A stretch of 64,000 bases of DNA from Hyphomicrobiales bacterium (GTDB taxonomy: Bacteria; Pseudomonadota; Alphaproteobacteria; Rhizobiales; Devosiaceae). A program made the position numbers and the translations under genes. Each line of letters begins with the position of its first letter. The stretch's first letter is position 1. The notes below the pieces were generated by a model. The model saw nothing but the letters and a program-made list of their open reading frames with translations, had not been told where the DNA came from and did no database searches. Shown piece after piece: positions 1 through 16,522 of this stretch. The stretch lies in contig UCAU01000028.1 of assembly GCA_900470445.1 (NCBI GenBank), positions 124,196-188,195 of the forward strand, written 5' to 3'.

Positions 1-117
1 GTACTGGAAGATTATGTGGAGGATGCCGGTGAATTCCGCATTCTTTGGCCCTCAAGCCGCCATCTCTCCCCGAAGGTGCAAGCCTTCGTAAAATTCATGG
101 CAGACAATCTGCTTTGA
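1..117 (+). CDS. LysR-family transcriptional regulator, C-terminal fragment
   Basis: An open frame enters from the left edge and ends at a TGA at 115-117, giving 38 residues. The tail reads FRILWPSSRHLSPK followed by AFVKFMADNLL, which matches the usual end of LysR-type regulators: a short strand, then a final helix of the type 'VRAFVDFLAE'. The DNA-binding and effector domains lie outside the window, so target and ligand cannot be read. It is convergent with the small secreted-protein gene that follows. Identification rests only on this C-terminal signature. Confidence 0.6.
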   Translation, partial: VLEDYVEDAGEFRILWPSSRHLSPKVQAFVKFMADNLL

Positions 118-141
118 ATGGCGGCCTCTTCGGCGGCGATA

Positions 142-438
142 CTAATTGTTCGGAAACGTCGGCCTGGGCTGAAACACCGGCGGCGTGAATTTGGGCAGGC
201 TGTCCAGCCGCTGCTGCAATTGCATGTCGCGGAGCGTGTTCTGCATGCTCTTGAGCTGGATATCGTAATTCTGCTGCTGGCCGGTCTGGCGCGCCTCATC
301 CTGCAGGCAGGCAATGCGCTGCTGGTTGGCGGCGATTGCGTCGGGCGTTGAGCCGGGCACGCGGCTGGGGCAGGCGGCCTGGGCCAGTCCCGTCGAAATA
401 ATGATAATGCCGGTCGCCAGGGCGATGGATTTGAACAT
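142..438 (-). CDS. small secreted protein of unknown function
   Basis: 98 residues. The first 21 form a clear Sec signal peptide (MFKS, hydrophobic IALATGIIIISTGL, cleavage near AQA/A). The mature part has two Cys (C23, C44) that could form a disulfide, a Gln-rich predicted helix at about 35-75, and a Pro/Phe-rich tail. A good Shine-Dalgarno (AGGAGG) lies five bases before the ATG. No family was recognised; a small periplasmic protein is the safest reading. Confidence 0.6.
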   Translation of the reverse strand: MFKSIALATGIIIISTGLAQAACPSRVPGSTPDAIAANQQRIACLQDEARQTGQQQNYDIQLKSMQNTLRDMQLQQRLDSLPKFTPPVFQPRPTFPNN

Positions 439-505
439 GCCGTCCTCCTGTCCCTATAGATGGAGGTCGCAGCGCCTATTCACAAGTCACGCTTGAGACA
501 AGTGC

Positions 506-787
506 CTATTCGGCGGCCATGGGCAGCTTGTCGGTGTGGCGCGCCTTGAGCCGATTGAGCTGGTGGGCGGCATGAGCGAGCAGGGCGGTGCGCACTTCGG
601 CTGAAGAAACCGACCCCACATCGGCGCGCACCTTGAGGTCCAGGTGATAGGTCGTGTTATTGCCCATGAAGCGCTCGTGAATGGTAACACGCACGACACC
701 GGTTACCCGGCCGGCAATCGTCTTGTGCGGGCCGTAATAGCGGACCTCGCAGGCTTTGACCTCGAACAACGCATTACTATATGCCAT
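506..787 (-). CDS. conserved hypothetical protein, 93 aa
   Basis: I chose the start at 787 (MAYSNALFEV) because GGGAGG lies eight bases upstream; the longer open frame to 979 has no such support. The protein has alternating strands (FEVKACEVRYYG, VTGVVRVTIHERF, TYHLDLKVRAD) and then a C-terminal helix (SAEVRTALLAHAAHQLNRLKA). This looks like a small alpha/beta fold with no signal peptide or membrane segment. It is divergent from secE-nusG. No family was recognised. Confidence 0.55.
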   Translation of the reverse strand: MAYSNALFEVKACEVRYYGPHKTIAGRVTGVVRVTIHERFMGNNTTYHLDLKVRADVGSVSSAEVRTALLAHAAHQLNRLKARHTDKLPMAAE

Positions 788-943
788 GGTGCCAGCCTCC
801 CGCTGCCACTTTTTGGTCGCAATTGGATCAAATGCCATTGCGAGCGGGTATGCAACAACAAACCACGATGTTTTACACTCGTCGTTAATGGCCACGGGTC
901 GGGTGGTCCGCAAAGCCCTGGTCCAGATTCTTGCCCCGGCCTG

Positions 944-972
944 TTGCAATCGTTGCCCATATTGAATAGATA
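944..972 (+). promoter_or_regulatory. putative sigma-70 promoter for secE-nusG
   Basis: TTGCAA (944-949), a 17-base spacer, then TAGATA (967-972). It lies about 70 bases upstream of the secE ATG and well downstream of the divergent gene at 787. Inferred from consensus only. The 788-1044 gap holds no tRNA-Trp, although many bacteria carry one here. Confidence 0.4.
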
Positions 973-1044
973 CCGGCATTCCAGCCGTGCGGGATTCCTG
1001 CGCGGCCTTTGGTTTTGCACCAAAACACCAGAGTAGATTCGCCT

Positions 1045-1239
1045 ATGGCCCGACCGAACCCAATCCAGTTTCTGCAGCAAGTGCGGCAGGAAACATCCAA
1101 GGTTACCTGGCCTAGCCGGAACGAAGTCCTGATCTCGACGGTCATGGTTCTCGTACTGGTTACGGCGGCGAGCCTGTTCTTCCTGCTGGCCGACCAGGTT
1201 ATTTCCTGGGGCGTGGGCCTGATGCTTTCGATCCGCTGA
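1045..1239 (+). CDS. secE: preprotein translocase subunit SecE
   Basis: 64 residues, the short single-span SecE form. SecE clamps SecY in the inner-membrane SecYEG channel. An amphipathic N-terminal helix (NPIQFLQQVRQETSKV) leads to the conserved TWPS turn at 21-24, then one membrane span at about 30-49. The start at 1045 (MARPNP) is preferred over an in-frame upstream codon because it gives the canonical N-terminus. nusG follows 38 bases later, the near-universal secE-nusG pair. The partner secY is at 29424. Confidence 0.93.
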   Translation: MARPNPIQFLQQVRQETSKVTWPSRNEVLISTVMVLVLVTAASLFFLLADQVISWGVGLMLSIR

Positions 1240-1277
1240 GCGGGTCACGGACACAAGACTAGGAGCGGCGACGCGGC

Positions 1278-1808
1278 ATGGCCAAGCGCTGGTACATCGT
1301 TCAGGCTTACAGCAATTTCGAGCGCAAGGTGGCGGAAGACATTCGCCAGAAGGTTGCGCAGAAAAAGCTCGAGCATTTGTTTGAAGACGTGATCGTTCCG
1401 ACCGAAAAGGTCGTCGAGATCCGTCGCGGCCGCAAGGTCGATGCCGAACGCAAGTTCTTCCCGGGCTATGTCTTGGTTAAGATGGATATGACCGACGAGG
1501 CGTTCCATCTGATCAAGAATACGCCCAAGGTTACCGGTTTCCTCGGTTCGGACAACAAGCCGATGCCGATTTCGGAAAAGGAAGCCATGTCCATCCTGCA
1601 GCAGGTGCAGGAAGGCGTGGAGCATCCCAAGCCCTCCGTCAGCTTCGAAGTGGGCGAGAATGTCCGCGTGTCGGACGGTCCCTTCGCCAGCTTCAATGGC
1701 GTGGTGGAAGAGGTCGACGAGGAACGCGCCCGCCTCAAGGTGGAGGTGTCGATTTTCGGGCGTCCCACCCCGGTGGAGCTCGAATATGGTCAGGTCGAGA
1801 AGGTCTGA
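1278..1808 (+). CDS. nusG: transcription termination/antitermination protein NusG
   Basis: 176 residues, normal length. The N-terminal NGN domain (KRWYIVQAYSNFE to about residue 110, with the FFPGYVLV core at 60-67) binds the RNA polymerase beta' clamp. The C-terminal KOW domain (about 125-176, VSDGPFASFNG) contacts Rho or ribosomal S10. Both of those partners of NusG, rpoC and rpsJ, are in this window. It follows secE and precedes rplK. Confidence 0.96.
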   Translation: MAKRWYIVQAYSNFERKVAEDIRQKVAQKKLEHLFEDVIVPTEKVVEIRRGRKVDAERKFFPGYVLVKMDMTDEAFHLIKNTPKVTGFLGSDNKPMPISEKEAMSILQQVQEGVEHPKPSVSFEVGENVRVSDGPFASFNGVVEEVDEERARLKVEVSIFGRPTPVELEYGQVEKV

Positions 1809-1820
1809 CGATTACAAAAT

Positions 1821-1914
1821 TCTGGCGTAAGCCAGATACGCCCGGCTTCGGTCGGGTGAAATCTGTGGGAGAGGGCGGTGGCTGCCAAGCTGCCGGGAAA
1901 ACCTCCTACCACAG
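1821..1914 (+). promoter_or_regulatory. structured leader upstream of rplK-rplA
   Basis: The nusG-rplK gap holds a TCTGGC/GCCAGA stem (1821-1836), then a longer fold closed by CTGTGG (1863-1868) and CCACAG (1909-1914) around a GGGAG...CCAAGC core. L1 is known to repress its own L11-L1 mRNA through a mimic of its 23S site in many bacteria; assigning that role here is inference from position and foldability. Confidence 0.4.
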
Positions 1915-1960
1915 CGTCAAACGGTCCGCATGACAGCGGGCGCAATTAGATAGGACGATT

Positions 1961-2389
1961 ATGGCAAAGAAAATCGTTGGCTACGTAAAGCTGCAGGTGC
2001 CCGCGGGCTCCGCTACGCCTTCCCCGCCGATTGGCCCCGCACTGGGTCAGCGCGGTCTGAACATCATGGAATTCTGCAAGGCGTTCAATGCCGCCACGCA
2101 GGAAATGGAAAAGGGCTCGCCCATTCCAGTCGTGATCACCGCCTATGCCGACAAGAGCTTCACTTTCGAGATGAAGCAGCCGCCGGTGACCTACTTCATC
2201 AAGAAGGCCGTGAACCTGAAGTCGGGCTCCAAGCTCCCCGGCAAGGAATCGGCTGGCACCATCACGACGGCTCAGCTGCGTGATATCGCCGAAAAGAAGA
2301 TGAAGGATCTCAACGCCGACAATATCGACGCTGCTGTGTCGATGATCGCCGGCTCTGCCCGTTCCATGGGCATTCAGGTCGAGGGCTGA
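1961..2389 (+). CDS. rplK: 50S ribosomal protein L11
   Basis: 142 residues, standard size. The N-terminal domain ([21 protein letters not shown]) with its proline-rich switch is followed by the rRNA-binding C-terminal domain that ends [12 protein letters not shown]11 forms the GTPase-associated centre with 23S rRNA helices 43/44, where elongation factors dock. rplA begins three bases after its stop, so the two are cotranscribed. Confidence 0.96.
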   Translation: MAKKIVGYVKLQVPAGSATPSPPIGPALGQRGLNIMEFCKAFNAATQEMEKGSPIPVVITAYADKSFTFEMKQPPVTYFIKKAVNLKSGSKLPGKESAGTITTAQLRDIAEKKMKDLNADNIDAAVSMIAGSARSMGIQVEG

Positions 2390-2392
2390 TAG

Positions 2393-3085
2393 ATGGCACA
2401 CGTCGGTAAGAAGATCACCAAGGCTCGTGAGGGCATCGACCGCAACAAGCTGTACAAGCTTGATGAAGCGGTGAAGATGGTCAAGGCTCGCGCCTCGGCC
2501 AAGTTCGACGAAACCATCGAAATCGCCATTAATCTCGGCGTCGATCCGCGTCACGCCGACCAGATGGTCCGTGGCGTGGTGAGCCTGCCCAACGGCACCG
2601 GCAAGACCGTGCGCGTTGCAGTGTTCGCCAAGGATGCCAAGGCAGACGAAGCCCGCAAGGCTGGTGCCGATATCGTTGGCGCCGAAGACCTGATGGAACA
2701 GATCCAGGCTGGCAAGATCGATTTCGATCGCTGCATTGCCACCCCGGACATGATGCCGCTGGTCGGTCGCCTGGGTAAGATCCTCGGGCCGCGCAACCTG
2801 ATGCCAAACCCCAAGGTTGGCACGGTTACGCCCGACGTCGCTGGTGCCGTCAAGGCTGCCAAGGGCGGCGCTGTCGAGTATCGCGTCGAAAAGGCCGGTA
2901 TCCTGCATGCTGGTATTGGCAAGGTGTCGTTCTCGGACGAAGCCCTGCTGCAGAACATCAAGGCGTTCACCGACGCCGTACAGAAGTCCAAGCCCGCTGG
3001 CGCCAAGGGCACCTATGTCAAGCGCGTTGCCGTGTCTTCGACCATGGGTCCCGGCGTTCACGTCGAGCCCGCTTCGGCGCTCTAA
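2393..3085 (+). CDS. rplA: 50S ribosomal protein L1
   Basis: 230 residues, full length. Conserved segments include [34 protein letters not shown] and the [19 protein letters not shown] signature at about 125-145. L1 builds the mobile stalk that handles E-site tRNA and is the usual autorepressor of the L11-L1 mRNA. It is tightly coupled to rplK. Confidence 0.96.
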   Translation: MAHVGKKITKAREGIDRNKLYKLDEAVKMVKARASAKFDETIEIAINLGVDPRHADQMVRGVVSLPNGTGKTVRVAVFAKDAKADEARKAGADIVGAEDLMEQIQAGKIDFDRCIATPDMMPLVGRLGKILGPRNLMPNPKVGTVTPDVAGAVKAAKGGAVEYRVEKAGILHAGIGKVSFSDEALLQNIKAFTDAVQKSKPAGAKGTYVKRVAVSSTMGPGVHVEPASAL

Positions 3086-3397
3086 AGAATTTCGGGCGGC
3101 CGCAAGCCGCCCGGATTGCTTCCCGCAAGGGGAGCATAAGTCCTGTCCGAGACTGCCGGTGCTGAACGATCTGGTTCAGCTTAATGTCGCAAGACGCCAG
3201 CATAGATGGGGTGCAGACCCAAGTTTTCCTGTCTCAAAAGGGCAGGGTGATTGCGGTTTGAACCAGGCCAGTTGCCCTTTGGGCAGCACGGTTGACAGGC
3301 ATGTAACCGTTGCTCCTCTCCTCCTTCGGGAGATCGGAGGGCAGCAATTGGCAATGGCCCGGCAGCACTTTTGTCGGGCTCAATGTGGAGACTAGCA
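3086..3397 (+). promoter_or_regulatory. rplA-rplJ intergenic leader with several hairpins (L10-leader position)
   Basis: This 312-base gap has no gene. A perfect 7-bp stem GGGCGGC/GCCGCCC (3094-3112) follows rplA without a T-run. CGGTT/AACCG (about 3290-3310) and a UUCG-capped CTCC/GGAG hairpin (3321-3332) inside a larger purine-rich fold follow. In other bacteria the L10-(L12)4 complex binds such a leader to repress rplJL; here that is inferred from position. A TTGACA is present near 3293 without a convincing -10. Confidence 0.45.
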
Positions 3398-3919
3398 GTG
3401 GAAAGAGCGGAAAAGCGTGAGCTTGTCGCATCGCTTCAGTCAGCCCTCTCGGGCGCTGGGTCGATCGTACTCGCGCAAAATGCCGGTCTGACCGTGGCCA
3501 ATCTGGAAGTGCTTCGCCGTGAGGTGAAGGCTGCCGGTGGTCAGGTCAAGATCGCGAAAAACCGTCTTGCCAAGCTTGCTCTTAAAGAAACCGACAATGC
3601 GGACATGTCGGCCCTGTTTACCGGGCCGATCGTCATCGCTTATGCGGCCGATCCCATGACTGCGCCGAAGCTGGCGCAGAAATTTGCTGAAAAGAACGCG
3701 AAATACGTCGTTCTTGGTGGCGCCATGGGCAAGACCGCGCTTGACGCGAATAACGTCAAGGCGCTGGCGACCATGCCTTCGCTCAACGAACTGCGCGCTA
3801 CGCTCGCCGGGATGCTCAAGCAGCCCGCGACCCGTATCGCTTCGGTCATCGTTGCGCCGGCTGGTGGCATCGCTCGTGTGTTGGCCGCTCACGCGGAAAA
3901 GAGCAACGAAGCAGCGTAA
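3398..3919 (+). CDS. rplJ: 50S ribosomal protein L10
   Basis: 174 residues. I set the start at the GTG 3398 because it gives the canonical MERAEKREL N-terminus and has GGAG seven bases upstream. L10 is the stalk base: its N-terminal domain (AEKRELVASLQ, AKNRLAKLAL) binds 23S rRNA beside L11, and its C-terminal helix (GIARVLAAHAEKSNEAA) carries the L7/L12 dimers encoded next. Confidence 0.94.
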   Translation: MERAEKRELVASLQSALSGAGSIVLAQNAGLTVANLEVLRREVKAAGGQVKIAKNRLAKLALKETDNADMSALFTGPIVIAYAADPMTAPKLAQKFAEKNAKYVVLGGAMGKTALDANNVKALATMPSLNELRATLAGMLKQPATRIASVIVAPAGGIARVLAAHAEKSNEAA

Positions 3920-3985
3920 CCCCATCGGTCCTTTCGGGGACCATCCTGGTTTAAACTGAACACCTGAAAAAGAGAGATTTATCAA

Positions 3986-4357
3986 ATGGCTGATCTCGCC
4001 AAACTCGTAGACGACCTGTCTGCCCTGACCGTCCTGGAAGCTTCTGAGCTTTCCAAGCTGCTGGAAGAAAAGTGGGGCGTTTCCGCCGCCGCTCCGGTTG
4101 CTGCTGCTGCTGCCGCCGGTGCCCCGGCTGCTGCTGTTGAGGAAAAGACTGAATTTGACGTGATCCTTGCCTCGTTCGGCGAGAACAAGATCAACGTCAT
4201 CAAGGAAGTCCGTGCGATCACCGGTCTGGGCCTGGGCGAAGCCAAGGCACTGGTCGAAGCTGCTCCCAAGGCAATCAAGGAAGGCGCTTCGAAGGCCGAA
4301 GCTGCCGACATCAAGACCAAGCTGGAAGCTGCCGGCGCCAAGGTCGAACTCAAGTAA
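3986..4357 (+). CDS. rplL: 50S ribosomal protein L7/L12
   Basis: 123 residues. An N-terminal dimerisation domain ([28 protein letters not shown]) is followed by an Ala/Gly-rich hinge (about 35-55) and the C-terminal factor-binding domain with [20 protein letters not shown]. It recruits the translational GTPases, of which fusA and tuf are in this window. A perfect 11-bp hairpin begins 22 bases after its stop. Confidence 0.96.
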   Translation: MADLAKLVDDLSALTVLEASELSKLLEEKWGVSAAAPVAAAAAAGAPAAAVEEKTEFDVILASFGENKINVIKEVRAITGLGLGEAKALVEAAPKAIKEGASKAEAADIKTKLEAAGAKVELK

Positions 4358-4763
4358 GTTCGTCTCCACCCTTGAAATTTGCGAAATGGCGCGCTATGTG
4401 CCATTTCGCATCCTCGTTTTCACGAGACGATTCGCCGGACCGATTGGATGGGTCCCTGGCGCCAATTAGCGGAATATATGACGATTTCGATGTCTGAGGC
4501 ACGCTGACGTCCACGAAACCTCATGGTTGTTGACCATGGGGTGTTTGGCGTTTCTGGCCCTCCTTCCCTTGGCTGGGGAAGGTCAACAGGCGTCGCTGAG
4601 CCCACTAACTGCCTAAAAGGCATATATCCCGAGACCCGACGGCTGATAGTCGGATTTTTGGATATCTGCCTCCGAGACAATCGCACTGCAGCGTTTTGTG
4701 GAAGAGCATCCCCCGCTTTTCCGTCTGGCGCGGCATATAAAAAGCGCACAAACAGGAGCTTTC
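4358..4763 (+). promoter_or_regulatory. rplL-rpoB intergenic region with serial hairpins
   Basis: 406 bases without a gene. There are four stems in order: TGCGAAATGGC/GCCATTTCGCA (4380-4410, 11 bp perfect), CATGGT/ACCATG (4522-4538), CCTTCCC/GGGAAGG (4562-4582) and CCGAC/GTCGG followed by ATTTTT (4636-4659). In Escherichia coli this junction holds a partial attenuator and an RNase III processing site that set rpoBC below rplJL; the same role is likely here but is inferred. Confidence 0.5.
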
Positions 4764-8906
<4,143 letters not shown>

Positions 8907-8984
8907 TCCGGCACTTCCTACCCCCATTCACTTCCTGAGGGAGCAGGGCGGCAGCCCGCTCCCGAAGGAAAGAGGAGAGAATTG

Positions 8985-13172
<4,188 letters not shown>

Positions 13173-13199
13173 GCGACGCAACACATACGAATTTGAGGG

Positions 13200-13228
13200 A
13201 AGGGGGCCGCAAGGCTCCCTTTTCTTTT
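13200..13228 (+). terminator. intrinsic terminator after rpoC
   Basis: A GGGGGCC/GGCTCCC stem with a GCAA loop is followed by TTTTCTTTT. It sits 28 bases after the rpoC stop and separates rpoBC from the unrelated exported-protein gene downstream. Confidence 0.85.
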
Positions 13229-13324
13229 GGGCCTGTGCATTGTCAACGAACTGCCATTTGCCCGTAGCCGGACCGACACGTAGCCGCGCTAGCAGCGGAT
13301 CACTTCCTTTTCCGGAGATGATCC

Positions 13325-14623
13325 ATGTCCAAGAAGACGCTGCTTGCCGCGCTGGCCGTCGCGATGCTTTCAACTTCTGCCTTCGCCCAGACCCAATTCG
13401 ACGCGACCCTCAAGGCCCATGCCGAACTGCCGGCGCAGACTTTCGTGCCGGCTCCGGCCGACGCGCCCTATAGCCTCAACATGTCGGGCCGCTTCACCTC
13501 CGGCACCCGGGTCGAGACCCCCTATGGCTGGGCCAATCCGGCCTCCGGCATTGCCATGCCGTTTCCCGGCCAGCCGCTGCAAGGCATGTCGGGCGTCCGC
13601 TCGCTGGGCGATGATCGCTTCCTGCTGCTGACCGACAATGGCTTCGGCAACAAGGCCAATTCGTCCGACGCCATGCTGATGTTCAACATCCTGAAGATGG
13701 ACTGGAAAAGCGGCAAAGTCGGCATCGAGCGCACGGTGTTCCTCAAGGATCCCAACCGCGTCGTACCTTTCCCCATCGTCACCGAGCATAGCGATAGCCG
13801 CTATCTGACCGGCGCCGATTTCGACCCGGAATCCATCCAGCCGGTCGGCGAGCATTATTGGATCGGCGACGAGTTCGGCCCCTGGCTGATCGAAGTCGAT
13901 GCGAACGGCGTCGTGTTGCAGGTCATCGCCACCAATCCGGGCGGCATTGATTACAAGTCGCCCGACAACCAGTTCGTCTCGACCCCGGCCGCAGGCGCCG
14001 TTCCGGCCGGCGTGAACACCGGCCGTTCGGGCGGTTATGAAGGCATGGCCCAGTCGATCGAGGGCAAGACGCTTTATCCGCTGCTCGAAAAGCCGTTCTA
14101 CGACGAGGAGACCAAGGCCCTCGAACTCATCGATGGCAAGCCGGTCCTGCGCATGCTGGAATTCGACGTCGCCAGCGCCAACTGGAATGACAAGGTCCGC
14201 TATTACCCGCTCGAAGACGCCACCCACGCGATCGGCGATTTCAACATCATCGATGGCACCCGCGGGCTGATCATCGAGCGCGACAATGGAGAAGGCGACG
14301 ATGGCCGCGAAAAGGCCGCTGCCTTCAAGCGCATCTATCTCGTCGATCTGACCAAGACCGATGCCAATGGCGTGCTGGAAAAGCTGGCCTATATCGACCT
14401 GATGGCGATCAAGGACCCCGATGGCATTGCCCCACGCGGCACCAAGGATGGCGTATTCACCTTCCCCTTCGTCACCATCGAAGACGTCGATCTGGTTGAC
14501 CCGACCACGATCATCGTCGCCAATGACAACAATTACCCCGGCTCGACCGGCCGCGAAGCCGGCCGTGCCGACGACAACGAATATGTCCTGCTCGACGTCG
14601 CCGACTTCCTCAAAGCCGAGTAA
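13325..14623 (+). CDS. exported esterase-like/phytase-like family protein
   Basis: 432 residues. The signal peptide covers about 1-21 (MSKK, ALAVAMLSTSAFA/Q). The mature protein resembles the 'esterase-like activity of phytase' family: GMSGVRSLGDDRFLLLTDNGFG, then GADFDPESIQPVGEHYWIGDEFGPWLIE, and a C-terminal DPTTIIVANDNNYP. These Asp/Glu-rich blade motifs fit a beta-propeller, probably metal-dependent and periplasmic. The substrate cannot be read. With the YbjN gene it interrupts the common rpoC-rpsL adjacency. Confidence 0.75.
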   Translation: MSKKTLLAALAVAMLSTSAFAQTQFDATLKAHAELPAQTFVPAPADAPYSLNMSGRFTSGTRVETPYGWANPASGIAMPFPGQPLQGMSGVRSLGDDRFLLLTDNGFGNKANSSDAMLMFNILKMDWKSGKVGIERTVFLKDPNRVVPFPIVTEHSDSRYLTGADFDPESIQPVGEHYWIGDEFGPWLIEVDANGVVLQVIATNPGGIDYKSPDNQFVSTPAAGAVPAGVNTGRSGGYEGMAQSIEGKTLYPLLEKPFYDEETKALELIDGKPVLRMLEFDVASANWNDKVRYYPLEDATHAIGDFNIIDGTRGLIIERDNGEGDDGREKAAAFKRIYLVDLTKTDANGVLEKLAYIDLMAIKDPDGIAPRGTKDGVFTFPFVTIEDVDLVDPTTIIVANDNNYPGSTGREAGRADDNEYVLLDVADFLKAE

Positions 14624-14640
14624 GCGCGCGCCAAAAATGC

Positions 14641-14664
14641 AAAAGGGGCCGAAAGGCCCCTTTT
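14641..14664. terminator. bidirectional terminator between convergent genes
   Basis: AAAAGGGGCC, a GAAA loop, then GGCCCCTTTT. It is a perfect 10-bp palindrome with A and T flanks, so it can end the plus-strand esterase-like gene and the minus-strand YbjN gene. Confidence 0.9.
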
Positions 14665-14687
14665 CGTTGGTCGCTATGCCGGAGAGG

Positions 14688-15155
14688 TCAGCTCTTGTAG
14701 CCGACGTGATCGGCAAATTGCTCGACCACCATCTTCCACAGTGAGAACTGGGAATCGAGATATTTGGCGCTGACCCCCTGGACCAGGTCGAGATCCATTT
14801 CGACGCAGGCGTCCTTGTCCTGGTCGAGATAGGCGCGGCTGAAGCGCTTGTTGAAGTTCCAGTCGTTGATCTGTTCCAGGCTCGGCTTGATATCGAGGAA
14901 ACCGAGATAGAAGTTGAGGTCTTCGCAATTCTTGTTGTTGGTGCAATTGCGGAAATAGACCTGATAGGCGACCCCGTTGATCTCGCCGGTGATCTGCGGA
15001 TCGCCATTGGACTGTTTGGTCATCGAGGCGTCGCCATAGTTCTTGGCGATGCTGAGGATTTCGTCGGTATTGGCGCCCGTCACCGCCTGGGCCTGTGCCG
15101 ACACGGTCAGCGCCAGGCCGAGGGCCGTGCCGGCGATCATCGAGGTAAATTTCAT
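14688..15155 (-). CDS. secreted YbjN-domain protein
   Basis: 155 residues with a Sec signal peptide (1-23, cleavage near AQA). The mature part matches the YbjN fold: ILSIAKNYGDASMTKQSNG, ITGEINGVAYQVYFRNC and LNFYLGFLDIKPSLEQINDWN, with the typical 'N-F/W-N' segment before FSRAYLDQD. Two Cys (RNC and KNC) may pair. GGGAG lies six bases upstream of the ATG. Function is not known for this exported form; the family is often linked to stress or chaperone-like roles. Confidence 0.75.
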   Translation of the reverse strand: MKFTSMIAGTALGLALTVSAQAQAVTGANTDEILSIAKNYGDASMTKQSNGDPQITGEINGVAYQVYFRNCTNNKNCEDLNFYLGFLDIKPSLEQINDWNFNKRFSRAYLDQDKDACVEMDLDLVQGVSAKYLDSQFSLWKMVVEQFADHVGYKS

Positions 15156-15655
15156 GGCAGTCTCCCTTGTCCGGCTCTCTGCTTGGCCGGCGATTCAATG
15201 GGATCGATATCGATCGGGCTGGATGCTACACGTTTCGCGATGACCCGAAAATGACCGTTTGGTAAAATGCTGGCATGGGGGCAGGGCAGGGATGGATTTT
15301 CGCCGGCCCAGTCACGGACGCCAAACCATTGCAAGCCTGCGCATAGCTCCACCACGGATTTTTCATGAAAGAATCCTTGACGGGGCGAGTCATCGGCTCT
15401 AAACAGCGCCTACCTTAGCGGTCGGTCGTGAATGTCACACCGGGTCCCTGCCATCTAGCGCGGGAATCCAGGACACTCAAACACACTGTCGGGTAGTTAG
15501 ACGAAGCAAATCCTTGTGCGCATGACTGCGGCCGGTTTCGGTCTGTGGTCCGCTGCAATAAAGGCGCCGCCGTATCCCCTGATTGGGGTCGGATGAGCGC
15601 CGTTTTGGTTTGCTTGTCTAGACCGAAAACTATTTTGGACGATGGAAAGAGCGCA
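15156..15655. other. 500-base intergenic region upstream of rpsL
   Basis: No convincing gene is present; the open frames here lack ribosome-binding sites and family resemblance. The region must hold the minus-strand YbjN promoter and the plus-strand str operon promoter. A CCCC/GGGG hairpin (CCCCTGATTGGGG, about 15576-15588) lies in what would be the rpsL leader. Confidence 0.5.
15377..15405 (+). promoter_or_regulatory. putative sigma-70 promoter of the rpsL-rpsG-fusA-tuf operon
   Basis: TTGACG (15377-15382), a 17-base spacer, then TAAACA (15400-15405). It would give a leader of about 245 bases before rpsL. Consensus match only. Confidence 0.35.
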
Positions 15656-16027
15656 ATGCCCACCATTAATCAGCTGATCCGCAAACCACGCGCCAGCAAG
15701 CCAAAGCGGAACAAGGTTCCGGCCATGGAAGCAAACCCGCAGAAGCGCGGCGTTTGTTCTCGTGTGTATACGACGACCCCGAAGAAGCCGAACTCGGCTC
15801 TGCGCAAGGTTGCCAAGGTTCGCCTGACCAATCAGCGCGAAGTGATCTCGTATATTCCGGGTGAAGGCCACAACCTGCAGGAGCACTCCGTGGTCCTGAT
15901 CCGTGGCGGCCGCGTTCGCGACCTTCCCGGCGTTCGTTATCACGTGCTCCGCGGCGTTCTCGACACGCAGAGCGTCAAGGACCGCAAGCAACGCCGTTCG
16001 AAGTACGGCGCGAAGCGTCCGAAGTAA
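15656..16027 (+). CDS. rpsL: 30S ribosomal protein S12
   Basis: 123 residues from the ATG at 15656 ([10 protein letters not shown]). S12 lies in the decoding centre. Lys43 in TTPKKPNS is conserved, but the second streptomycin-sensitivity residue, Lys88 in E. coli (GGRVKDLPG), is Arg here (GGRVRDLPG, codon CGC). Asp89, the residue methylthiolated by RimO, is intact, and rimO is at 47813-49144. rpsG starts 13 bases downstream. Confidence 0.97.
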   Translation: MPTINQLIRKPRASKPKRNKVPAMEANPQKRGVCSRVYTTTPKKPNSALRKVAKVRLTNQREVISYIPGEGHNLQEHSVVLIRGGRVRDLPGVRYHVLRGVLDTQSVKDRKQRRSKYGAKRPK

Positions 16028-16039
16028 GGAGATCGAGAT

Positions 16040-16510
16040 ATGTCCCGTCGTCACCGCGCAGAAAAACGCGACGTTATCCCGGACGCCAAGTTTGGCGATC
16101 TGGTCCTTACCAAGTTCATGAACTCGCTCATGAAGGACGGCAAGAAGTCGGCTGCCGAAAGCATCGTTTACGGTGCCTTCGATATCGTCGAAGCCAAGTC
16201 CAAGCAGGACCCCATCACGGTGTTCCACACCGCGCTCGACAACATCCGCCCGGCGGTTGAAGTTCGTTCGCGTCGTGTTGGCGGCGCCACCTATCAGGTC
16301 CCGGTTGAAGTTCGCACCGATCGTCAGCAGGCCCTGGCCATTCGCTGGCTGATCGAATCCGCCCGCAAGCGCGGTGAGAACACCATGCGTGAACGCCTGT
16401 CGGGCGAGCTCATGGATGCTCTCAATGGTCGCGGCCAGGCCGTCAAGAAGCGCGAAGATACGCACCGTATGGCTGACGCCAACCGTGCCTTCTCGCACTA
16501 CCGCTGGTAG
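16040..16510 (+). CDS. rpsG: 30S ribosomal protein S7
   Basis: 156 residues, normal length. It begins [20 protein letters not shown] and contains the [20 protein letters not shown] signature at about 75-95. It nucleates assembly of the 30S head on the 3' major domain of 16S rRNA and lines the E site. A 12-base gap to rpsL and another to fusA show tight cotranscription. Confidence 0.97.
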   Translation: MSRRHRAEKRDVIPDAKFGDLVLTKFMNSLMKDGKKSAAESIVYGAFDIVEAKSKQDPITVFHTALDNIRPAVEVRSRRVGGATYQVPVEVRTDRQQALAIRWLIESARKRGENTMRERLSGELMDALNGRGQAVKKREDTHRMADANRAFSHYRW

Positions 16511-16522
16511 TAGGAGAGCTTT

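Noticed and set aside
788-1044. Possible tRNA-Trp upstream of secE
   Set aside because: Read for acceptor, anticodon CCA and T-arm sequences; none are present.
15415-15666. Minus-strand 83-codon frame in the rpsL leader region
   Set aside because: No Shine-Dalgarno, no family resemblance and it overlaps the rpsL start; intergenic DNA is the better reading.
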